From assembly GCA_018340805.1 (NCBI GenBank), contig JACMZG010000008.1, positions 59,785,906 through 59,849,905 of the forward strand: 64,000 nt of DNA. Reading direction: 5' to 3'. The position numbers and the translations under genes are program-made. How positions within the stretch are numbered: position 1 is the first letter of the stretch; each line of letters begins with the position of its first letter. The notes beneath the pieces are model-generated. The model was not told the DNA's origin. It did no database searches and was given only the letters and a program-made list of their open reading frames with translations. This stretch comes from Microvelia longipes. Taxonomy: Eukaryota > Arthropoda > Insecta > Hemiptera > Veliidae. Positions 1 to 9,079 of the stretch are shown one piece after another.

Positions 1-430
1 GTTCTAAGGTTCGAATCTTGGTACCGGCGCTAATTTTTTTTTCGTCTTATTTTTAGTATTTAAGTGTATAACTTCAAAATAATTCTGGTGTGGAGGTCTG
101 GAAGTCGGGCGAACTTTTTCTGAAATGCACGCTTTCTTGCTTATCTATTAAATTTTTGCTTTATTTATCGATGTAAATTTAATAACCTGAGCAGTAGCGT
201 CCCAACTTGTTATTTAATTGCTTCAATTTTTTAAAAGAAAATTATCACAAACTGAGCTTCAAATAGGTGCTATTAATGGTGTGCCGTGAAGTGTAGAATC
301 TATAGGATAAATGTGCGCAATCAAATGCAAGCATTTGATTGATAAGCAAGAGAGCGTGCATTTTAAAGAAAATTCGCCCGGCCTGCGGACCTTTGCGCCA
401 GAATTTTTATTCAGGGTGTAACTAAAACCT
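1..430. repeat. Foldback repeat, F family (copy 1)
   Basis: The outer arms are inverted repeats. Positions 74-145 read through GGGCGAAC and CTTTCTTGCTTATC, and 341-413 carry the reverse complement with a few mismatches. The arm consensus (CTGGCGCGGTGGTCCGC, then GGGCGAATTT, then AATGCACGC and TTCTTGCTTATC) recurs at 1,233-1,592, 14,113-14,330, 40,395-40,925 and 55,430-55,500, so this is a dispersed family and not a chance hairpin. At 8-18 there is a close match to a Pol III B box (GGTTCGAATCT) followed by TTGGTACC, resembling the tRNA-like segments seen near 54.6 kb and 59.3 kb. No coding potential is visible; a short reverse ORF across the arm looks accidental. Confidence 0.7.
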
Positions 431-639
431 TTAAGCAAACCGTTCCCAAAAGCGATGCAAGACCAGAAGCGTCGTTTGACAGCATCTGATGCAACACTAA
501 AAATATCATTTTTTATAGATAAGTGCGTTAATAACGTGTGAGAGCAACAAAAATTAAACATAAACACAATAATATATTTATTGAATTCAAAAGCCACGAA
601 AAGATATAACAATGAATTTGTCATAGAATTAGATTGACA

Positions 640-1230
640 GGGGCAGGTGACGACTATTCCATTGAACTTCCCTGCCCTTCTGCTGGTACATGCCCATCAA
701 TTTTTCACACCATTTGTAAAAAAAAAACAATTATATCTTCTGTAATCTTACATAAAAGATTTATATGAGTAGGGTGTTGAATCGCGGCCATTTTGTACAG
801 ACGCCATTGCCCAATTACCATATTAAACTGGTGTCCCTTAGTTCTGGAAGGGAAACGAGACCTTCACAATAAAGACAATAAAAGAATGGAATTAGTTGGC
901 TGTAGCCGGGAAAACCGGTTAGTGGCATCTGTCGTATTTCTCAGATTGGCACCTCTCCTCTATTTATTTTCAAAACTTAATTTCAAAGACTGATTACGAT
1001 GACTCCCAGACTTAAAGTTAAAAGGGTGAGGGTCTCGTGGCCCTCTGTAAGTTACAATATTGCGTACACAATGTATTTAAATATTACAAGCTGAAGGGTT
1101 GGTAGACTAACAATCTAATTATTCTCTTAGCCTCTAAAAAATTACTTCTCACGCTACAACTCGTTTCTCATTTGATTAATAATGAATAGAATTATCGATT
1201 ATCTTGTTTTATCTTGATTATCTTGTTTAG
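640..1230. other. No recognisable feature
   Basis: Mixed-composition sequence with no convincing ORF, repeat arm or RNA motif that I can name. Confidence 0.5.
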
Positions 1231-1232
1231 TT

Positions 1233-1850
1233 AAAAATGCATGCTTTTTTGTTCATAAGTCCTTTTCTTGCTTTATTTTTAGGTATATGGTCTATAACCT
1301 GAACAAAGCGTCACACAAATTGTTATACAATTTTTTCGAATTTCTCAAAGAAAATGTTCTACAAATTTGCATAAACTGAGCTTCAAATGAGTGCTAATAA
1401 TTCTGCGCCATGCATTGTATAATCTATGAGCTAAATATGCGCATTTTCTTTAAAAACAGGTAAATTAAATAATAAGTTGTGAAGCTACAGCTCAAGTAAT
1501 AAACCATATATTGAAAGCTTAAGCAAGAAATGAATTGATAAGCAATACAGCACGCATTTTAAAAAGAATTCACCCGCGCCAGAATTATTGTGAAGGTATA
1601 AATTGCTGTACTGTAAATACGACGCGATTAGAAATGATACCCAGTACCAATATTCAAGCCTTAAAACCGTGGCATCCTACTCGAATTTGTTTATTTACCG
1701 ACTTTATTTTATATTTTCCGGTAATTTATCACTTAATGGTCACTTAAAATAGTCGTACCGACTCTGGACAGGTTCCCTTCGCTATAGCGAACCAAGCACT
1801 TAAATAAGGACCTTTTTCCTGGCAAAAAATTTAACCCTTAATTTTACACA
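1233..1850. repeat. F-family foldback repeat (copy 2) plus F-type tail
   Basis: A second, more diverged copy of the F family. The left arm near 1,233-1,275 (AAAATGCATGCTTTTTTG) pairs with the right arm 1,533-1,590 (GATAAGCAA, GCACGCATTTT, CCCGCGCCAGAATT). The middle shares the phrase CATAAACTGAGCTTCAAAT with copy 1. From 1,640 to 1,850 follows a segment with CATCCTACTCGAATTTGTTT and GGTCACTTAAAATAGTCG. The same kind of segment lies in the longer F-family copies at 16.4-16.8 kb, 41.0-41.15 kb and 50.7-51.0 kb. Confidence 0.6.
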
Positions 1851-1875
1851 CGCAGATATATATACTCACACATAC

Positions 1876-1897
1876 ACTTCATATATATATATATATA

Positions 1898-1948
<51 letters not shown>

Positions 1949-2074
1949 TATATCTATATATATATATATAATCTATATATATATCTATATATTATATATA
2001 TATAATATATTATATATTATATATATATATATATATAATATATATAATATATATATATATATATAATATAATAT

Positions 2075-2105
<31 letters not shown>

Positions 2106-2112
2106 TATTATA
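1876..2112. repeat. (TA)n microsatellite
   Basis: About 235 bp of nearly pure alternating TA with occasional TAA/TCT interruptions. It directly abuts a hammerhead-like motif, as do the (TA)n tracts at 20.2 kb and 31.35 kb. Confidence 0.95.
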
Positions 2113-2159
2113 GTTAATCTCAAAACTCAGGATTCGGTCCAATGAAACACCACAATTAC

Positions 2160-2208
2160 TTCATTCCCAACGTTTCGAATTAATTTTAATTTTTTCAAGG
2201 GTCTACAA
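2160..2208 (-). ncRNA. Degenerate hammerhead-like motif
   Basis: On the reverse strand a CCC triplet precedes UUGAAAA (cf. CUGAUGA), then an AT-rich hairpin (AATTAA..TTAATT), then CGAAACGTT, then GGG. The CCC/GGG pair would be stem I, the hairpin stem II, ACGU a two-base-pair stem III and GUU the cleavage triplet. Two of the seven CUGAUGA core bases that matter for catalysis are changed, so this copy is probably inactive if it ever was a ribozyme. It lies next to the (TA)n tract. The arrangement is seen in the sequence; the ribozyme assignment is inference. Confidence 0.35.
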
Positions 2209-2384
2209 CAAACAAATAACAAACCTAATTAGAAAAAGCAAAATAATGAAAATGAAAATTAAAATAAAGTACAGGAAGCTACAATAAATAAATTAACTTA
2301 CAGAAATAAAAAATTACTGCAACATTAAAATTAAATTTACATAACAACTATTGAAACTAAAACTAAACATTGCACAACAACTGA

Positions 2385-2815
2385 AAATTTTCAGTATAAA
2401 AATTGAACTTATGCTGATAATAAGATGACACTTGGCATACATGTTAGTCTTATACATGGCTACATGCGTGGCTAATTTCAATTGGATCGCATAATTTTTC
2501 CGTGTTTTATGATTTTTCGAAATTTTTGCTATGTCAATATTTCGGGTAAATGACGTTATAAAAAAATTATTTTCCGAATAGCTCAATCACAGCGGTAGAC
2601 TGATTTTTGTACGACGTTTCAACTCTCAAGCATTAATACACTAGGAGCTACGATAATAACACCCACATACTGACAGACAACTTTGAGAAAACCACTCTGT
2701 AGCCCTTTAAAACACCTTAATCGGATAATTCCGGTTTCAGATTATTTTTCAAACACAATACTTTTCCTATATACCTATATAGGAAAAGGTATAAATGAGG
2801 AAAAGCATAAATGAA
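2385..2815 (-). repeat. 5S-box family fragment (5' half, reverse)
   Basis: Reverse-strand copy of the family described at 8,270-9,075. It carries the family phrases for the ATGAGGAAAAG end, the CACTAGGAGCTACGAT block (consensus ACACTGGGAGCTACGATG) and the AATGACGTTAT block. The half containing the 5S-like segment is missing: the copy stops near 2,385 in unrelated sequence. A 90-residue reverse ORF over it is a by-product of the repeat. Confidence 0.7.
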
Positions 2816-3714
2816 TAAATTTAATAAAGTCTGTTTGATGAGGACCTGATTATATTTTTAAAAGCCTGGAATAATCTAATAATTTATTCATGATATATAG
2901 ACATACATGGTTATACTATAAATTTTTAACTCATTTTTTACAAATTAATTATAACAGTATGCATCAATAATTAATAAACAAAAAATGTTGATCGTATCCA
3001 ATGCTAATCCTATATGATAAAACAAAACTTGATCACTCTTTCGTTTTCCCGCCATTGGTATTGCCAACCTCACAACTGTAACTTTGAATCACGAATACAT
3101 CTACTTCTTGAATTTGAGCTATAATATCAGAGGGTTTTAATATTGTAAGTTTTCTATTACAGAGAAAATCATGTTGGTCTGAACCCGATACATGGGCTTA
3201 AATGACATTTTGGTTTTAAAATGTGTGTAATTTTAAATGCTGGTGCAAGAGTCCTGTCATACGATCATGAAAAATGACAAACATATTTTTTTTTTAGATT
3301 ATATTTCTAAGAGTAAACATCTAAAAGGTTGCTTGAAATTATATCCTGTAGGTGCTACGCGGAAGGTTTTATAAAAGAAAGCCCTTTAGTAGAGTTTCCA
3401 ACTTCATTATATTATAAAACTCAGAATAACAAAGTTAATTATTAACAAAGTTTGTTAAATCTATTAGAGATTATTATGTTAGTCAAATGACAAAACTTAT
3501 CGCGTACCCTTCACCCTAATATTTTCATCTCCCTCTCTTTTCTTAATTAGATTTAATCCTTTCTTGGAAGAGTTTGTTTTTTCTAAACAAGCAAATATCT
3601 TTGACTTTTTTCGCACAAAAATAAATGTATAATATACAAAAAATTGTTACAATATTTTTACTTTTTTTACCTATAACGTAGGAATATAGAAAAATTATTG
3701 TTTTTTTAAAATAA

Positions 3715-4250
3715 ATTCAAAACCGGGAATGTCACATAAATTATCCGTTTTTGGTGTTTTATGGCCTTCTGTGGGTTATAACTACCAATATTTAATAAAC
3801 AAAAGAGTTTTCTTTCGATCTTTAAATAAACACTGATTTAATAATTCAAATTTTAAATAATGAAATCTTAGTCTGTCAATTCTGTCGGCTGTCTTATATC
3901 TTGTCTATCAATTTGGACTGTCTTCATAATTGTCATTCAGTCATTTCGAATTCCTTTCCGACATCCTGAGAGGTTTTCACGAATTTGTCCGTCTGTATGT
4001 GTGTGTCATCGTAGCTCCTAGGGTATTTATGCTAGAGTTGAAACTTGGTAAAAAAATCAGCCAATATTGACTGCGAAAATTTCGAAAAATTATAAAACAA
4101 AAATGTATACAGAAAACATGTTCTTGTATAAATTTGTTACGTTTTGTATTCTCAAGACAAGCGAAGCGAGTAAAAAATAGAAAGGGTCCGATATGGTGAA
4201 GAAAAATTCTGAGATACATCTCGGGATCTACTTCATAGAAGAAATTGTAC
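3715..4250 (+). repeat. 5S-box family, internally deleted copy
   Basis: Forward copy. Recognisable parts are CAAAACCGGGAATGTCACAT at the left, the block TCCGTCTGTATGTGTGTGTC with ATCGTAGCTCCTAGGGTATT, TGAAACTTGGTA, and near the end ACAAGCGAAGCGAGT. The middle, including the 5S-like segment, is deleted: sequence jumps from the TTTCGAAAAATTATAAAAC block almost directly to the AAGCGAAGCGAG block. The 113-residue reverse ORF across it is not a gene. Confidence 0.65.
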
Positions 4251-4469
4251 CAAAAAAAGTGAGCAATGCAGTCCTTGCTGACACAGTGTGACAGCTGTCC
4301 TTGATGACACAGTGCCAAGACAGCTGTCTGATTTCTGTTACGGGCTCAGGGTCTGCCTGATACTAACTAAACCTGTAAAACGTGGATTGAAACACTTTAC
4401 ATAACTTTAGGGTTAAAATAAATATAAAAATGTGAATCACAAATACTTTCAGTGGTAACAAAAACAACA

Positions 4470-4613
4470 GTATTGCTCAGTCGAGTTCAGCTCAATAACT
4501 CACAATTACATTCTTCAGTAAAGATCGTTACAATAACTCACGAATAACATTGTTCAGTGAAGGTCAAAACAATAACTCACGAATATCATTCTTCAGTAAA
4601 GTAAAATATCGTT
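4470..4613. repeat. ~39-bp minisatellite, left part
   Basis: Three degenerate tandem units of about 38-39 bp, each with CAATAACTCAC, then AATAACATT and GTTCAGTGAAGGTCA. The array continues at 5,091 after a 477-bp inserted foldback. Confidence 0.85.
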
Positions 4614-4673
4614 AATATAAAACAGAATTAGTTACACAAAAGTCCTTTTATTTTTAATATATAATAAAACTAA

Positions 4674-4704
4674 GCTTTCGACTAAAAATTAGTCATCATC
4701 AGAG
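4674..4704 (-). ncRNA. Hammerhead-like core, left arm
   Basis: Mirror image of the motif at 4,963-5,000: on the reverse strand CTGATGA, a GACTAA..TTAGTC hairpin, then GAAAGCTTAG. Confidence 0.45.
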
Positions 4705-4962
4705 TTTAACAAAAAAAATATAAAATGAAAATACAATTATACAGACTACTTCAATTGCACCTTGGTATTTTTGTTAAGCTAACCATAACATAAATAGCTT
4801 ACCAACACATACCAATGTGTTGGTATGTGTAACATAAATAGCACATATGTGCACATAATATGCACATATAACACATATGTGTAAACATAAATAGCTTCAA
4901 AACATACCAAGGTGCAAATATGAAGGTCTGTATAATTGTATTTTTATATTTTTATATTGTTA

Positions 4963-5000
4963 AACTCTGATGATGACTAATTTTAGTCGAAAGCTTAGTT
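4963..5000 (+). ncRNA. Hammerhead-like core, right arm
   Basis: AACT, then the exact core CTGATGA (4,967-4,973), one extra T, a stem-II hairpin GACTA-ATTT-TAGTC, then GAAA (4,989-4,992), GCTT and AGTT. The flanking AACT and AGTT pair as stem I, AG/CU would be a two-base-pair stem III, and CUU fits the NUH rule for the cleavage site. The unpaired T between the core and stem II departs from the textbook hammerhead, and stem III is so short that self-cleavage would probably need dimers. The sequence pattern is clear; activity is unproven. Confidence 0.5.
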
Positions 5001-5090
5001 ATATTAATATAAAAAATAAAGGATTTTTTGTGTAACTAATTCTGTTTTTATTATATTGTTTTTACAAGTCCACAAATAAGAAACTTTTTA

Positions 5091-5620
5091 AAAATATCGT
5101 TGTTCAGTAAAGGACAGGTCAATAACTCACAATTACATTCTTCAGTGAAAACCATAACAATAATTCACGACTATCATTGTTAAGTGAAAGTTAAATCAGT
5201 AACTCACGAATAACATTGTTCAGTAAAAGTCAAAAATATCGTTGTTCAGTAAAGGTCAGAACAATAACTCTCAAGAAAATGTTCAATGAAGATCAAACAA
5301 TAACTCACAATAACATTGTTCAGAGAAGGTAGGAAATATAACTAGCAGTAACAATGTACAGTAAACATCAAAAGAATAACCAAGAAGAACTTTATTCAGT
5401 CAAGTTCAGAACAATAACTCACAAAAGCATTGTCCACTATAGATCAAAGGATAACTCACAAAAGCATTATTAAGTGAAGAACAAAAGAATAACTAACAAG
5501 AACATTGTTCAGTGAAGAATTAAACAGTAACCCACAAATAACATTGTACAGTAAAGGTCAGAACAGTAACTCACAAGAACACTGTTCAGTGAAGGTCAGA
5601 GAAATAAATCGCCAGTTGGT
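5091..5620. repeat. ~39-bp minisatellite, right part
   Basis: About a dozen degenerate units sharing ACAATAACTCAC, AATAACATTGTTCAGT and GAAGGTCAGA. Divergence between units is substantial, so the array is old. It continues the array at 4,470-4,613. Confidence 0.85.
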
Positions 5621-5639
5621 TTAGTAATGGCAAGAAAGA

Positions 5640-8260
5640 CACTAATCGAGACCATTGTTTGTAGTAATGACTAGAACAATGTTTCTCAACACCATTATAT
5701 GATGCTGTTTTAAAAGTTTAAGTATAGTAAAGTATGTAAAAATAAATGTTTTGAAAGTCACAGTTAATGATATTTATAAATACAAGAACATTAAACATTA
5801 TTAAAAATATATATGAAGAAAATTTTATATATCATTACAATATATGTTCACTTTTCAATAATATAAGTATAAATAAAACTTATATATTGATATATTTATC
5901 ATGTCTTAGTATTGTTATTACTCCATTTTAATTACTTTTTACCCATTGTCTTCCTTGCTAAACAATTTTATAACTTCATATTGTAATAAGTAAATCATAC
6001 GAGTAATAAATTGAATTTTAGCAAAAATTTTTTTTCTTTTTGTTTATAATTACATAATAAAAAAACACATTTTAAGTAGATTTACTTGTTTATAATTATA
6101 TTATACATATTATTACTTAAAAGGGTTCTTGAGGGTTTTAAGTAAAAATTATAAATATGGAATGTACTTTACCTTAAACTTATTTTTGACCTTTCTTTAT
6201 GTAATTATAAATTGTACTTTTTTTTACCTTTCTTTATGTAATTATAAATTGTGCTTTTACGAAATAATTAAAAATAATGACATAATTAAATATAATGACA
6301 TAAAGAGAATAAATAGCAATAATGGGTTAATACAAAAACTTGGTACCGCAGGCACCTCGGAATATAATTACTTCAGGTCCTCAGAATTATCCTTGCAACA
6401 CCTTCATCGTTTTAACCTCCACCAAAATAAAGCTGCTTCTCTTGTTTTCGCTGCATTTGGTTTTTCTTCCACTGCAAGAATCACAAGAATGGAACCATAT
6501 GGTCTAAAAGCTCGATTTTGCTGCGTGTTCTTTTCGAGTGGATTCCCGCCACAAAGTTGATTTCGGCGGCTATTTTTTTGCGAAGCAGCTTTATTTTGTT
6601 GCTTGGTAGAAATTCACACATCGTAAAGGTGTTACATAGATAGGATAAAACTAATTTTGGACATTAATCTGATATTCAATGATTTAAAAAAAATTCCTCA
6701 CATTATTGATTGAATATTAATTATCTACTCCTAGCTTCTTCTTTTCTTTAAACCTTACCTTTGCTTGCTAAGTTATCTTTTTTAATCACTCTAACTCTTA
6801 CAAACTTTACTAGTACGAATATTATTGCTTGTTGTAATATAAAGTTTTTGCAAGACTGACCGCTCATTGTTATTTAAACAATAAAACCCCCATAACTGTT
6901 AGTTATGAAACATATTTATTTTGATCTAATAAAACCCATTAATATTTAAAAGAGATAAGACGAACTTTTGGTCTAATGAAGAACGATTTCATTTCTTCTA
7001 CTCGATTCACATAAGAAATAAACCACATAATAGCATATAATAAAAATAAAAATAATCGTAATAGCAAAACATCATTTTAGAAAATATTTTTTAAAGAACT
7101 TAAACTTTCATTGGGTAACTTAATCGAGCCTGGACTTATGTAATGGGTACTTATCTGATATACTTGTACATAATTAAGTTGCGTATAACAGTTGTTATAA
7201 GCCTGACAAATTATATTTTTGTTTCAGTGTACTCGTTTAATCAAGGAGTATGTATACTTTTATTTTTCATTTTATTCATTGACAGCTTGTTTAGGTGGTT
7301 ACCGCCAGGTTGAGCCAAAGTACGGATTTCCTTCTGCCCTTTTAATTTTTCTAAGACTGCAAAATAATTACCTATCCAGTGGTTTCTATTAATACACACA
7401 CTCCTTGGTTCAATTCTTTCTTCTTTCTATTTACAAAGAGTGAAAAAGCGGTGAAAAATCTTTTTAATTCCAATTCGTTATTTCTTATTTCAATCATTAA
7501 ATTTGAATACCTCAGTAAGTTTTAATAGCATAGTAAGGGGTAAGGAATCAAGTGCTACGGCTTCATAATTCATGATCTTGTACATTTTTTTGAAGTTTTT
7601 TTATGTTTTAATTAAAAGTCGATGGTTCAGCCGAGTTTTTTTTTCTTAAGGCCTCTCTAAATAAATTATATTTTAGGGTGATGAGGAAAATGAATAAATC
7701 TGAGGTAAACGGAGGTTGAGGGAACAAGGGCGGGAAATATAAGAAGTCATTTGCAAGTCACACCGGGTAATAATGGTTTATAACGAGGAGGCCCAGTTCC
7801 CACCAATGGCCGCCTTCATTAACATTACCGCCATTTTACACCCCACACTCTCTTTTTTTCTAATGGTCTGTTCCAATTTGCATCTCGCCTATTAGAATGT
7901 TTTCACTTTTTACCCAGGCTCTTGTGACGTAATGAAAAAGCTGAAAAAAATGTCGACTAAAGAGCGAGAGGCGGTAATGAAAAGTCTCGAGTCCCTATTG
8001 TTTATACTCTGCTACACTCCTCTTATCATTCTGTACTTAAGTAATGAACCCCTTCCTTGTTCCTTTTAAGTCAAGCTAAAAATAATGAAATGCGCAATAA
8101 TTAAAATTTTTCTCATCATCTCTGATGTTGTTTAATTTAGATATTGCTCTTAATCGAGAGAAATGTAAAAATTAATATTCCAAGCTTCAATAGAATATTT
8201 TTAATATACCTGGTCTTTTTATAGAGTAATTACAATCGTATTTTAACAAAAAATAGTTAT
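5640..8260. other. AT-rich sequence without a gene
   Basis: No credible coding region. There is a small tandem duplication of about 37 bp at 6,189-6,254 (ACCTTTCTTTATGTAATTAT repeated). A pair of 16-bp inverted repeats at 6,425-6,440 and 6,582-6,597 (AAAATAAAGCTGCTTC and its complement) encloses ~140 bp. A 143-residue ORF at 6,129-6,560 is low-complexity at its start and matches nothing I know. The interval 7,700-8,100 has more balanced composition and could be unique host sequence. Confidence 0.5.
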
Positions 8261-8269
8261 TGATAGTTT

Positions 8270-9075
8270 TTCCATTTTTTACTTTTCCTCATTTATATAG
8301 GAAGGTATATAGGAAAAGTATTGCGTTTGCAAAAAATACGAAACTTGGATGTCACCTAAATTATCTGTTTTAGGTGTTTTAGTGGCCACCTAGATGGTTT
8401 TTACAAAGTCTGTTTGTATGAGGGTATGTATATACGTGTCTCTTATTATCGTAGCTTTCAGTGTATTTATACTAGAGAGTTGAAACTTGCTACGAAAATC
8501 GATCTATAGGCTTAGTTGTGCTATCAGAAAATTTTTTTAAGACGTTATTAACTTGCAATAATGATTCAGCAAATATTTCGAAAAATCGTAAGACGCGAAA
8601 AATGTTGCGATCGAAATGAGATTAGGCACGCATGGTTCCATGTATAAGAATAACATATGTGCCTAGTTTCATCTAATTATCAGCATTAGTTCAATTTTTA
8701 TTAAATGACTCGTGTAAGTTTTTTAAAAAATTGTTTAAAATCGGAAAATAATCCAATGGAGTTGAAAATCGGTCTAAGTGTGTAGCTTTACGTATTAAAT
8801 GAGTACACCAAAGTATATCCATGAGGTTTGTTTGATCATAAAAGTTAAGCAGCATTGATCGTGGTCAGTGCCTGAATGGGTGACTGCTGGGAATTAAATA
8901 AATGTATTTACAATCTGTGGACGAACGAAGCGAGTCCGAAAACGAATTGTAGTATATATTTAACGACTTGTATATTCTGAGGACGACCAAAGAAATTTCG
9001 TAGTAGGGAGGATAAGAGTTGCGAATCCGATTTCATGAGGAAAAGTTCCGAGGTACCCCGCACCTAATTTTTTAT
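8270..9075 (+). mobile_element. 5S-box family, near full-length copy
   Basis: Reference copy of the family. Blocks in order: TACTTTTCCTCATTTATA head with a small hairpin around TATATAGGAA; GTGTCTCTTATTATCGTAGC and a GTGTATTTATACTAGAGAG block; AAGACGTTATTAACTTGCAA; AATATTTCGAAAAATCGTAAG; the 5S-like segment at 8,834-8,893; two ACGA(A/C)C(G/A)AAG blocks; and the tail GAGGAAAAGTTCCGAGGTAC. No ORF, LTR or terminal inverted repeat is apparent. It is long for a SINE but has the composition of a Pol III-derived non-coding retroelement or the end of an unrecognised larger element. At least a dozen full or partial copies lie in this window, on both strands. Confidence 0.75.
8834..8893 (+). promoter_or_regulatory. 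5S rRNA-like internal promoter segment
   Basis: GATCA, then AAGTTAAGCAGCATTGATCG, then TGGTCAGTGCCTGAATGGG, then TGACTGCTGGGAA. This runs collinear with the internal control region of metazoan 5S rRNA (A box around TTAAGCAGCGTCGGGC, C box around GATGGGGGACCGCTTGGGAA), with roughly four of five bases agreeing by eye. The 5' third and the 3' end of 5S rRNA are absent, so this is not a 5S gene. It is most simply a captured or ancestral Pol III type 1 promoter. Confidence 0.7.
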
Positions 9076-9079
9076 AATG

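Larger units (their letters stand above)
4614..5090. mobile_element. Foldback insertion with hammerhead-like arms
   Basis: Large inverted repeat with arms of about 130 bp: 4,614-4,745 and 4,926-5,057. Each arm carries the hammerhead-like core listed separately. The centre holds smaller hairpins built from ACACATACCAATGTGT and CACATATGTG. The element splits the 39-bp minisatellite, and AAAATATCGTT is present on both sides (4,603-4,613 and 5,091-5,101). That looks like an 11-bp target-site duplication, although the minisatellite unit itself can contain this string. No ORF of its own is visible. It could be inverted terminal repeats of a Penelope-like element that lost its coding part; this is inference. 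Confidence 0.65.

Noticed and set aside
1..30. Possible tRNA gene end
   Set aside because: B-box-like word only; no acceptor stem or A box at proper spacing is available because the window starts here.
4470..5620. CRISPR-like array
   Set aside because: Units of ~39 bp are degenerate along their whole length, with no repeat/spacer alternation, and the context is eukaryotic.
6129..6560. 143-residue forward ORF
   Set aside because: The first half is low-complexity AT sequence with a local 37-bp duplication. No domain, start context or family resemblance.
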